DNA of 64,000 bases from Pontiellaceae bacterium (GTDB lineage Bacteria > Verrucomicrobiota > Kiritimatiellia > Kiritimatiellales > Pontiellaceae), in NCBI GenBank assembly GCA_016937945.1, contig JAFGVP010000073.1, positions 19,188 through 83,187 of the forward strand, given 5' to 3'. The notes beneath the pieces were generated by a model. It was not told the DNA's origin. It worked only from the letters and a program-made list of their open reading frames with translations, and ran no database searches. Position 1 is the first letter of the stretch, and each line of letters starts with the position of its first letter. Made by a program: the position numbers and the translations under genes. Of the stretch, positions 24,401 to 33,219 are shown piece by piece.

Positions 24401-27055
24401 TTAACTGTGCATGTCGGTCAGAAGTCCCGGAACCGCCTTGATGGCATCAACCACCTTCGTTCCGTCCTTACCGCCGGCCTGGGCCTTGTCGGGCTTGCCG
24501 CCACCACCGCCGCCGGCGAGCTTAGCCACCGCGCCGATCAGCTTGCCGGCGTGGATGCCTTCTTTCACCAGATCATCGCTGACGGAACACATAAAGCAGG
24601 CCTTGCCGTCGGCATGGCTGCCGAGAATAATCACGCCGCTTTCAAGCTTCTGGCGCAGGCGGTCCATCAGTTCGCGCAGAGCATCCATCGGGACTTCGCC
24701 GGCCGTTGCCGCCAGCAGCGGCATGTTGTCGACCTTATCCTTGAGCGTGATGTGCTCAACCTTCGAGAGCAGTGCTTCGATACCATGCACCGCCGCTTTC
24801 ATGCGGGCTTCCTTCAGCTGCTTTTCGGCCGATTTCACCTGCTCCGCCATCGCCTTGATACGGCCCGGCAGATCGGCCGGTTTCACGCTGAGGCTCTGGC
24901 TCAGTCCGCTGAGGAGTTCATGCTCGTCAGCCGACCATTCCAGTGCCGCCAGTCCGGTCACCGCTTCAATACGGCGGATGCCGGCGGCCACGGACGATTC
25001 GGAAACAATACGGAACTGCCCGATCTGTCCGGTGGAGCTCACATGCGTTCCGCCGCAGAGTTCCTTGCTGAAATCACCCACGGAAACAACGCGCACGGTG
25101 TCGCCGTATTTATCATCAAAAACGGCCTGGATATCGTCGGATTTCTGCACATCGGCCAGCGACATTTCCTGAATGCCGACCAGCGTGTTCCTGAGAATCT
25201 GTTTATTGACGACGCGCTCGATCTCGCGCAGCTGTTCCGGCTTCACGGCTTCGAAATAGTTAAAGTCGAACCGCAGGTAATCGGAAGCCACCAGCGAACC
25301 GGCCTGCTTGATCGTGGAATCCACCACTTCGCGAAGCGCCTGATTGAGCAGATGCGTCGACGTATGGTTACGGCGGATCTTATCGCGCCGGCCGCGGCAC
25401 ACCCGTGCAGTAACCTTGTCGCCGGCATTCAGCTTTCCGCTCACCAGCTCGCCGGAATGGATAATGATTCCGTCGCCGGTCTTCTGCGCATCCTGAACCT
25501 TGAACTCAACGCCTTCGGCCTTGAGCGTTCCATGGTCGCCCTGCTGGCCGCCGGACTCCCCATAAAAAGGCGTTTTGTCGAGAATGACGGCGCCGGATTC
25601 GAGCACTTCCAATATGGTTGCTTCGCATTCGGTGGATTCGTAACCGACAAAGATTGTGGCATCGACATCGAGTGCCCCGCCGTCGGCCATGACCACCGAC
25701 TTTTTGCTCTTATAGTCGGCGCGTGCGCGCTCACGCTGCTCGTCCATCAGCTTTTCAAAACCGTCGGTATCGACGCTGATGCCGCGCTCGCGGGCCATCA
25801 CTTCGGTCAGATCGATCGGGAAGCCGAAGGTGTCGTACAGTTTGAACGCTTCATCGGCCGGGAACAGATTATCCGACAAACCGCCGGCCACCTGATCAAA
25901 CAGTTCGATGCCGCGGTCGAGGGTGCGGTTGAAGGAATCCTCTTCCGCCTTGAGGGTCTTGGTGACGCGGTCGAGATTTTTACGCAGCTCGGGGAAGGCC
26001 TCGCCAAAGTTTGCAGCAACGGTTTCAGCCAGTTTGTAGAAGAAAGGTTCTTTAAATCCGAGCACACGGCCCACGCGGACGGCGCGGCGCAGAATGCGGC
26101 GCAACACATAGCCACGGCCTTCGTTCGACGGAATAATACCGTCGGCGATCGCGAAGCTGAGGCAGCGGATATGGTCGGCAATCACACGGAAGGCAATATC
26201 CGCCGGATCGGTCATGGAACTGCCATACTTCTTGCCGCTCATCTCTTCCAGCGAGCGGAAGATCGGGGTGAACACATCGGTTTCATAGTTGGAGATCACG
26301 CCCGAAAAATCGGAGAACCCGTTGGTGCACTGAATGATTGAACAGGCGCGCTCAAAGCCCATGCCGGTATCAACGTGCTGTGCCGGAAGCGGCGTATAGG
26401 AGCCGTCGGGATTGGCGTTGAACTGAATGAAAACGAGGTTCCAGATTTCAATCAGGTCGGCGCTGTCGGCATTCACCATTTTGGCGCCGGCGTCGCCGTT
26501 GGGCGTCAGGTCGATGTGGATTTCCGAGCAGGGTCCGCACGGACCGGTGTCGCCCATCATCCAGAAGTTATCCTTGCGGTTGCCGGGAACGACGCGCTCG
26601 GCGGGCAAATATTTCAGCCACATCTCCTTGGCTTCAAGGTCGGCGGCGGTTTTGTCGTCGCCGCCGAAATAGGTGGCGTAAAGGCGGTCGACCGGAAATC
26701 CCCACACCTTGACGAGCAGCTCCCAGGCCCAATCGATGGCTTCCTGCTTGAAGTAGTCGCCGAAAGACCAGTTGCCGAGCATTTCAAAGAAGGTGTGGTG
26801 ATAGGTGTCGGCGCCGACATCCTCGAGGTCGTTGTGCTTGCCGCCCGCGCGGATGCACTTCTGGGTGTCGGCGGCACGGCCCGGCTCGTAGGGGCAGTTG
26901 GCCTGTCCGAGAAAGATCGGGACAAACTGGTTCATGCCGGCATTGGTGAACAGCAGGTTCGGGGCGTCGGGCATCAGACTGGCCGATTTTACCAGCGTAT
27001 GCTGTTTCGATTCAAAAAAATCCAGGAACGACTGGCGGATTTCCTTCGATGTCAT
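24401..27055 (-). CDS. alaS: alanyl-tRNA synthetase
   Basis: The start at 27055 (MTSKEIRQSFLDFFESK) has AAGAAGG upstream. The 884-residue enzyme has the class II catalytic core (residues 1-250), the tRNA recognition part, the editing domain with HTSTH near 562 and CGGTH near 666, and the C-terminal DHHA1 domain ending in a Gly-rich GGGGGGKPD stretch. It joins alanine to its tRNA and clears misacylated Ser and Gly. A fragment of its 3' end is duplicated downstream at 23801-23936. Confidence 0.98.
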   Translation of the reverse strand: MTSKEIRQSFLDFFESKQHTLVKSASLMPDAPNLLFTNAGMNQFVPIFLGQANCPYEPGRAADTQKCIRAGGKHNDLEDVGADTYHHTFFEMLGNWSFGDYFKQEAIDWAWELLVKVWGFPVDRLYATYFGGDDKTAADLEAKEMWLKYLPAERVVPGNRKDNFWMMGDTGPCGPCSEIHIDLTPNGDAGAKMVNADSADLIEIWNLVFIQFNANPDGSYTPLPAQHVDTGMGFERACSIIQCTNGFSDFSGVISNYETDVFTPIFRSLEEMSGKKYGSSMTDPADIAFRVIADHIRCLSFAIADGIIPSNEGRGYVLRRILRRAVRVGRVLGFKEPFFYKLAETVAANFGEAFPELRKNLDRVTKTLKAEEDSFNRTLDRGIELFDQVAGGLSDNLFPADEAFKLYDTFGFPIDLTEVMARERGISVDTDGFEKLMDEQRERARADYKSKKSVVMADGGALDVDATIFVGYESTECEATILEVLESGAVILDKTPFYGESGGQQGDHGTLKAEGVEFKVQDAQKTGDGIIIHSGELVSGKLNAGDKVTARVCRGRRDKIRRNHTSTHLLNQALREVVDSTIKQAGSLVASDYLRFDFNYFEAVKPEQLREIERVVNKQILRNTLVGIQEMSLADVQKSDDIQAVFDDKYGDTVRVVSVGDFSKELCGGTHVSSTGQIGQFRIVSESSVAAGIRRIEAVTGLAALEWSADEHELLSGLSQSLSVKPADLPGRIKAMAEQVKSAEKQLKEARMKAAVHGIEALLSKVEHITLKDKVDNMPLLAATAGEVPMDALRELMDRLRQKLESGVIILGSHADGKACFMCSVSDDLVKEGIHAGKLIGAVAKLAGGGGGGKPDKAQAGGKDGTKVVDAIKAVPGLLTDMHS

Positions 27056-27236
27056 TTTCACAACCTTCTTTCCATAAAACAAAAGCCGCCGATCCCTGCC
27101 GGCGAAAATCAGCGGGTTTTATAGCGGGATCGCCTGTTTGATGCAATGGCGGATTCCGAGTGAAAACAGCGGGGCGGCGCGGAAATTCATAAATTGGTTT
27201 TTACCCTCCTGCCGGAATCGCCATACTTTGCGGGTC

Positions 27237-28340
27237 ATGAAACAAATTACCGCAACCCTCTTATTCCTGATGACGGCACTGGCTGCCGGACAGGCGGCGC
27301 AGATCCGTGTGCACCTGAACCATCCGCCGGCCGAAGGTCGTGTGGTCTTCGTACTCTACGATTCCGCCAATACCTTCGGCGACCTGCGCGATCCGGCGCT
27401 GACCGTTTCCGAACCGCTGGACGGAAGGGACGAATATATCATTACCAATGTGCCGCCGGCAGAATATGCCCTGCTGGTATTTCACGATGAAAACGGCAAC
27501 CGGGCCATCGACAAAAATTTTGTCGGCATTCCCCGCGAACCGCTCGGATTTTCCAACAACTATACGCCGAAGGGACCGCCGAGCTATGCACGCGCGGCAT
27601 TTGTTCTTTCCGATCAGGCGGAGCAGTCTTTTGATGTGGCACTGTATCGTCCGCTGGGCGAGCGCGGCCGGATCGGGATCGGCCCCGGGCTGATCATGCA
27701 GAGCAGTCCGTATCGCGACTATGACGGAGGCGTATACCGTTTTATTCCGGCAATCACCTACACGGGCAGCCGGCTGCAATGGTTCGGACCGCAGGTGCAG
27801 TTCGGACTGGCCGGCAGCCGGCGGCTGCGCCTTGCCGCCACGGGAACCTACCGGATCGGCCCGTATGAAGAGAGCGGGAGTCCGGCGCTTGCCGGCATGG
27901 GCGATGCCGAGGATACGGTCATGGCCGGGCTGGCGCTGCAGGCGGAGCTTCCGGGAGGAATGGATCTGTCGATGGGCGCCGCAGGCGATCTGATCGACCG
28001 GATCGGCGGGTTTGAGGCCGACATTCGGCTGGGCAAAGCGTGGCAGGCCGGAATCGTCCGGATCTCTCCCGGCATCGCCCTGAACTGGATGGACAGCGGC
28101 ATGGCACGGAATGATTTCGGCGTGAGTCCGGCGCAGGCGGCAATCGGACGGCCGGCGTATGATCCGGGCGACACCTTCGGTCTGGAAGCCGGATGCGGAC
28201 TGTTTGCCGAGATTACGGAGCACTGGATGCTGGTCGGACAGCTCGGCATTGAATGGCTCGACCATGCTGCAACGGACAGTCCGATCGTGGATGCGGATTA
28301 TCTCTATAAAGGATACATGGCGCTGAACTACCTGTTTTAA
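27237..28340 (+). CDS. DUF2141 domain fused to MipA/OmpV-type outer-membrane barrel
   Basis: The start at 27237 gives a clear signal peptide (MKQITATLLFLMTALAAGQA). Residues 20-140 match DUF2141 (RVVFVLYDSANTF, YALLVFHDENGNRAID). Residues 150-367 read as a MipA/OmpV barrel (GIGPGLIMQSSPYRDYDG, alternating strands, final residues LNYLF with a terminal Phe as in outer-membrane proteins). The first part probably faces the periplasm or the surface. No ribosome site is evident. Confidence 0.85.
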   Translation: MKQITATLLFLMTALAAGQAAQIRVHLNHPPAEGRVVFVLYDSANTFGDLRDPALTVSEPLDGRDEYIITNVPPAEYALLVFHDENGNRAIDKNFVGIPREPLGFSNNYTPKGPPSYARAAFVLSDQAEQSFDVALYRPLGERGRIGIGPGLIMQSSPYRDYDGGVYRFIPAITYTGSRLQWFGPQVQFGLAGSRRLRLAATGTYRIGPYEESGSPALAGMGDAEDTVMAGLALQAELPGGMDLSMGAAGDLIDRIGGFEADIRLGKAWQAGIVRISPGIALNWMDSGMARNDFGVSPAQAAIGRPAYDPGDTFGLEAGCGLFAEITEHWMLVGQLGIEWLDHAATDSPIVDADYLYKGYMALNYLF

Positions 28341-28417
28341 CGGGAGCAGTATTGATCCGGACACACGATGCGTGGCATCCTTTGGAGTTGATTTGACGCG
28401 ATAGAAGGGGATTTACG

Positions 28418-30559
28418 ATGAAGCGACAACAGATATTTTTTCCGGTTTCCGCCGCCGTTGCACTGCTCGTACTGCCGGCATGCACGGCTCAGCAGGCCGT
28501 CTCTCCCGACGGACAGATGGTTGAGTTCCTGCGAGGCGAATGCATCGCGGGCCTGATTGATCCCGTACCGGAATTCAGCTGGGTCGTTCACTCCAAAGAG
28601 AAGAATGCCATGCAGGCGGCCTATCAGGTGCGGGTCGCAAGCAGCAGGAATTTACTGGAATCGGGCAAGGCGGATGTGTGGGATAGCGGAAGGGTGGAAT
28701 CGGACCAATCAGTCAATGTGAGCTATGGCGGAGCGGCGCTGCAGCCGAGACAGACGGTTTACTGGAAGGTGAAGACCTGGACCAACCAAGGCGAAGAGAG
28801 CAACTGGTCAGCCGTTCAGGAGTTTACTGCAGCGGAGCCCGATTCCGGATTCACCGCCTCCCGGCTTCCGCTCGAACAGACCGAAATTGCGCCGGCGCGG
28901 ATTATTCGCCTGTCCGACTCCCGCTATCTGGTTGACTTCGGAAAAGTGGCCTTTGGCTATCTGCGCCTTAATCTGCTGGGCCGCGCCAACGATGACGTGG
29001 TGACGATTCATTTTGCGGAAAAGGGCAACGATAAGGGAATCGACACGAATCCAGGCGGAACGATCCGCTATTACAAGGTAAGCCAGGCACTGAACAAAGG
29101 GGAAAATAAAATCGATGTCCATCCACCGGTCGACGGACGCAATACCGGTCGCGACGCAATTCCGATTCCCGCAAATATCGGCGTGATTACGCCCTTTCGG
29201 TATGTCGAAATCGAGGATTGTCCGGTGACGCTGCGGGACAACATGATCCGGCAGGTGGCGGTCCATTATCCCTTCGACGAAACGGCCGCCAGCCTCAGCT
29301 CCGAAAACGACCTGCTGAATCAGGTCTGGGAACTCTGTAAATACAGCATGAAGGCCACGAGTTTTTGCGGCGTTTATGTGGACGGCGACCGCGAGCGCAT
29401 CCCTTACGAAGCCGACGCCTACATTAACCAGCTCTCTCACTATGCCGTCGATCGCGAATATTCCATCGCGCGCTACAGCCATGAATACCTGCTCAGGCAT
29501 TCCACCTGGCCGACGGAATGGAAGCAGCACTCTGTTATGCTGGCATGGGCCGATTGGATGTATACCGGCGATACCGAATCGCTCGAAAAAAACTACGACA
29601 CCTTGAAACAGCACAAAACGCTTGAATGGCGTGCGCGCGAAGATGGCCTGCTGAAAACCGACGGCATGGCAAACCGCAACGATATCGTGGACTGGCCGGA
29701 AGGCGAACGGGACAGCTATGACCGAAGAGAAGTAAACACGGTCATCAATTCATTCTACTACCTGAACCTTTGCCAGATGGCGGACATGGCGGACGCGTTG
29801 AGCCGGACAGACGAGGCGCAGGAATATCGGGATAAAGCAGCGCAGGTGAAAGTACGATTCAACGAAGTGCTCTTCGATGCCCAAAAGGGAATCTATGTCG
29901 ACGGAGAAGGATCGAACCATTCCGCTCTTCACGCCAACATGCTGCCGCTGGCCGCGGGCCTCGTGCCGAAGGAACACATCGACTCCGTAGCCGACTTTGT
30001 GATTTCACGCGGCATGGCCTGCAGCGTGTACGGCGCACAGTATCTCCTTGAAGGTCTCTACCGGGCCGGCCGGCCGCAGGCGGCACTGGACCTGATGACT
30101 TCCGAGGATAAACGCAGCTGGATGAACATGATTCGCTGCGGATCCACCATTACGATGGAGGCATGGGATAATCAGTTTAAACCGAATCAGGACTGGAACC
30201 ACGCGTGGGGCGCCGCGCCCGGAAATATTGTTGCCCGATACCTGCTTGGCGTCCGACCGCTTGAACCGGGATTCGCGAAGGTTCTGATCCAGCCGCAGCC
30301 GGCGTCACTCGGCGATGTACGCGGTACGGTTCCGACCATTCGCGGACCGGTCACAGTGATCATTAAAAATGCCGGCGGCAAGTTTATGCTCGGCGTCGAA
30401 ATTCCCGCCAACATGAGAGCAAAAGTGGGTATCCCATGCCGCTCCGAAGCGACCGTGAAACTCCTGCTGGACGGACAGCCGGTGGATGCACTCGCGGAGG
30501 GCGGCTATCTCTTTTTGGACAACATCGGTTCCGGAAAACACATGATCACGGCACAATAA
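28418..30559 (+). CDS. GH78-type alpha-L-rhamnosidase, lipoprotein
   Basis: The 713-residue protein has a lipoprotein-like signal (LPAC near 22). The N-terminal Ig-like domain (FLRGECIAGLIDPVPEFSWVV region) and a jelly-roll part lead to an (alpha/alpha)6 catalytic barrel with GDRERIPYEADA near 325, where an acidic residue would act as general acid. The C-terminal beta domain begins near 600. The family releases rhamnose from plant or algal glycans. It is shorter than many members. AGGGGATT precedes the start. Confidence 0.88.
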   Translation: MKRQQIFFPVSAAVALLVLPACTAQQAVSPDGQMVEFLRGECIAGLIDPVPEFSWVVHSKEKNAMQAAYQVRVASSRNLLESGKADVWDSGRVESDQSVNVSYGGAALQPRQTVYWKVKTWTNQGEESNWSAVQEFTAAEPDSGFTASRLPLEQTEIAPARIIRLSDSRYLVDFGKVAFGYLRLNLLGRANDDVVTIHFAEKGNDKGIDTNPGGTIRYYKVSQALNKGENKIDVHPPVDGRNTGRDAIPIPANIGVITPFRYVEIEDCPVTLRDNMIRQVAVHYPFDETAASLSSENDLLNQVWELCKYSMKATSFCGVYVDGDRERIPYEADAYINQLSHYAVDREYSIARYSHEYLLRHSTWPTEWKQHSVMLAWADWMYTGDTESLEKNYDTLKQHKTLEWRAREDGLLKTDGMANRNDIVDWPEGERDSYDRREVNTVINSFYYLNLCQMADMADALSRTDEAQEYRDKAAQVKVRFNEVLFDAQKGIYVDGEGSNHSALHANMLPLAAGLVPKEHIDSVADFVISRGMACSVYGAQYLLEGLYRAGRPQAALDLMTSEDKRSWMNMIRCGSTITMEAWDNQFKPNQDWNHAWGAAPGNIVARYLLGVRPLEPGFAKVLIQPQPASLGDVRGTVPTIRGPVTVIIKNAGGKFMLGVEIPANMRAKVGIPCRSEATVKLLLDGQPVDALAEGGYLFLDNIGSGKHMITAQ

Positions 30560-30604
30560 AGCTGAGTGTGATTGCCGAGCGCACTGAATCGGAGGTTCGG
30601 CATC

Positions 30605-31747
30605 TTATCTCTGCAGAACAGGCAGCGATGCCACAAAATCAGCCACAAGGTTCAGGGCAGCCTTCTCCTTTTTCCAGGGGCCGCCGCCATGTTGCAGGTG
30701 CAGCGGATCCACGGTAATGACGAGCATCATATCCAGCTGGGGAAGCAGGATAATCTGCTGGCCGCCATGGCCCCACGCCATGTTGTAGCGATAGTTACCG
30801 GCCTGCACCGACCACCACTGATACCCGTATGCATTATCCTTCCAGTTGCGACCGACCCGAAATTTCCAGGCTTTGCTTGAATAGGTCTGCAGCGAATCGT
30901 GTACCCACTGCGACGGAACAACCTGCACGCCATTATATTGTCCGTCGTTCATGTAAAGCTGACCGAATCGAGCCAGGTCGCGTGCAGTCAGATGCAGATC
31001 GGAAAATCCCAGATAGTTACCATCCCAGTCCTGTTGCCAGAACCCGGGTTCGATGCCCAGCGGTGAAAAGAGATTTTCCTGCGCATAGGATTTCAGGTCT
31101 ATGCCGGTTGCCCGGGCTACGATCTGGCCGAGAATGTGAGAGGTCAGGTTGCTGTATTCAAAGCCGGTCCCCGGATCGCGCACGAGGGGAACACGGATGA
31201 GTGTATCGTTATGAAAACCGGTCATGAGCAGGTTGAACAGCTCCTCTGTGGATTCCTCCCACGGATAGCCGGCACGCATCTGCAGCATTTGCCGAATGGT
31301 AATTTCGTTCCGACGCGGGTCTTTCACCTGATCCGCCAGCTCCGGAAAAAATGCCATCATCGGCTGATCGAGACTCTTTATATCGCCTCGCTCCAGAGCG
31401 ATACCGACGAGCGACGAATTAATGCTCTTCGTGACCGAGTGAATGTTCACCTGCTGGTCCGGCGCGCCTCCATGAAAATACTGCTCCGCCACCAGCCGGT
31501 TATTTTTGAAAACCAGCACCCCGTAAACATTTTCAAGGCGGGAGGCATTCCAGTAGAGATCGTCCAGAAGACTTCGGTCCACGCCTTCTTCTTCCGGCGT
31601 TGAAACCTGAAACAAACCGTTCGAGTGAGCGGCATAGTTGACCGCAGAAAGATCCTTCGTGGTCGGCCCGCAGCCGGCCGACAGGATCCCGAGCACAAAA
31701 AGAACAAATCCGGCCCCGCCGGAAAAAACTAAACCAAAACGTTGCAT
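30605..31747 (-). CDS. class C beta-lactamase-fold serine hydrolase, lipoprotein
   Basis: The start at 31747 has GGGGAGGGG upstream. The signal peptide ends in a lipobox-like LSAGC. The catalytic motifs of the class C beta-lactamase/DD-peptidase group are present: SVTK, YSN and a late HGG (WGHGGQQI). The substrate is unknown; members include esterases and peptidases. The 3' end faces the GH78 gene. Confidence 0.9.
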   Translation of the reverse strand: MQRFGLVFSGGAGFVLFVLGILSAGCGPTTKDLSAVNYAAHSNGLFQVSTPEEEGVDRSLLDDLYWNASRLENVYGVLVFKNNRLVAEQYFHGGAPDQQVNIHSVTKSINSSLVGIALERGDIKSLDQPMMAFFPELADQVKDPRRNEITIRQMLQMRAGYPWEESTEELFNLLMTGFHNDTLIRVPLVRDPGTGFEYSNLTSHILGQIVARATGIDLKSYAQENLFSPLGIEPGFWQQDWDGNYLGFSDLHLTARDLARFGQLYMNDGQYNGVQVVPSQWVHDSLQTYSSKAWKFRVGRNWKDNAYGYQWWSVQAGNYRYNMAWGHGGQQIILLPQLDMMLVITVDPLHLQHGGGPWKKEKAALNLVADFVASLPVLQR

Positions 31748-31876
31748 AATCCCCTCCCCCGCAATTGCGTACGACATTTTCCGCACGACGGGCGAGTATG
31801 GCACCGGGGCAGAGGAATGCAACCCATTCCGGACCGGGGGTGTCGCGTCCGCTATTCGGAGGGAACCGATGACAAT

Positions 31877-33100
31877 TTAATAGGTTTCCCCTCGACGATA
31901 CTTTTCAAGGGTCTGCAGGCGCTGCTTTTTCAACTCATCTGTGTGGGCAGCATCAACAACCGTTTGTTGAAGGTATATTGCATAATCAAACTGCCCGTTT
32001 TCAGCGTAGGCCGCCGCCAGCGAGGTTCTCCCCGGAGCGGATCGGGAAACTCCTGCAGCGATTGCCCGATCGGCATATTGAGCTGCCAGCGCCCCGTTTC
32101 GCTTGGATTTATCTGCGTTGGCCCCGTAATACTCGGCTAAATAGAGTAACGATTCTGCATCCTCTTTTTCCGCTCCTTTTTCCAACCATTTCAGCGCCTC
32201 GGTATCACTCCTATTTATCCCGTTTCCTCCTCTGGTGTATAGATCGCATAGTCTCGCCGCTGACTCGTACATTCCAGCGGAGAAGCCTTCTTTGTAGTAC
32301 TTTACCGCGCCTGCATAATCGCCATCCTGCGCATACATCTCTCCAAGCATATAATACGAGAATCCGTCACCCTTTTTGCCTAGTAGTTCGTACTCTTTTT
32401 TCGCCTCCTCACGATTGCCTTGATCATGCAATAACCGGGCCTTGCGCCATTCACTTGTATAATCATGTTCGGGTCGCGGCCTGAATTGCGGGTCCTTAGC
32501 GTCCTCAACCCAGCTGTATTTCTGTCGCAACTCCCTAGGCACAGAGACTTCATATCCGGATTGATCTCTTCCAATCGTGGAACTATGTATGCGAAAGATC
32601 ACTCCAATAGGGTCGGAATAGTCATAATATCCCGGCAAACGAATCCGTTTCTCTTCGTTTGGCGCAATGCAGCCAACAAATTGATCCACTTCAAAGGTAT
32701 GAACTTCCTTAGTTAACTTGTTGACGCTATATACCCGGCAATCCATGTACAGGTTTTCCAGCATCTCGCAATGCAGATTCTTGAGAGTCACTTCATAGCA
32801 GATGCCAATGGCTTCTTTCTTCTGCTTGGCCGAAACAGCCAGAAATTCCTCGGCTGCATTTGTATTAAGGCGCTCCTCATATTGCTGAAGTATGTATTCC
32901 TGATCGGCTTCGGAAAAAGAATCTAGGTCCGCCCAAAACCGCTTTCCGTTTTCCCGTTCGACTAAAACCTGCTTTTTTACGGCGTTGAACCGGATCATTT
33001 TGGCCTGACAGGACTTTCCTTCCACACTCGTGAATGTACGAAAATCATCGGCCGTCGCAACGGCGACTCCCATCAAAAAATATACAAGCAATCTTTTCAT
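31877..33100 (-). CDS. Sel1-repeat protein with SLA1-type N-terminal segment
   Basis: The 407-residue protein has a signal peptide. Residues 20-70 (FRTFTSVEGKSCQAKMIRF and so on) resemble the SHD1/SLA1 homology segment often found in exported proteins of PVC bacteria. Residues 215-390 are Sel1/TPR-like repeats (YYMLGEMYAQDGDYAGAVKYY, ALKWLEKGAEKEDAES). It probably acts as a periplasmic scaffold. Its base composition looks more AT-rich than neighbouring genes. Confidence 0.82.
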   Translation of the reverse strand: MKRLLVYFLMGVAVATADDFRTFTSVEGKSCQAKMIRFNAVKKQVLVERENGKRFWADLDSFSEADQEYILQQYEERLNTNAAEEFLAVSAKQKKEAIGICYEVTLKNLHCEMLENLYMDCRVYSVNKLTKEVHTFEVDQFVGCIAPNEEKRIRLPGYYDYSDPIGVIFRIHSSTIGRDQSGYEVSVPRELRQKYSWVEDAKDPQFRPRPEHDYTSEWRKARLLHDQGNREEAKKEYELLGKKGDGFSYYMLGEMYAQDGDYAGAVKYYKEGFSAGMYESAARLCDLYTRGGNGINRSDTEALKWLEKGAEKEDAESLLYLAEYYGANADKSKRNGALAAQYADRAIAAGVSRSAPGRTSLAAAYAENGQFDYAIYLQQTVVDAAHTDELKKQRLQTLEKYRRGETY

Positions 33101-33219
33101 ATGCGCTCCCCCACCAGTTTATTTTCCACCCGTCTTGCTCTATGTGTTATTCCATCCGACTACGTAATAATTAAGATCAGACGCAACGGAACGAGGATGC
33201 CTGCTCAACATTCTCAATG

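Noticed and set aside
24302..26341. 679-codon frame on the plus strand opposite alaS
   Set aside because: It is antisense to a clear alanyl-tRNA synthetase and shows no family motifs; high GC produces long shadow frames.
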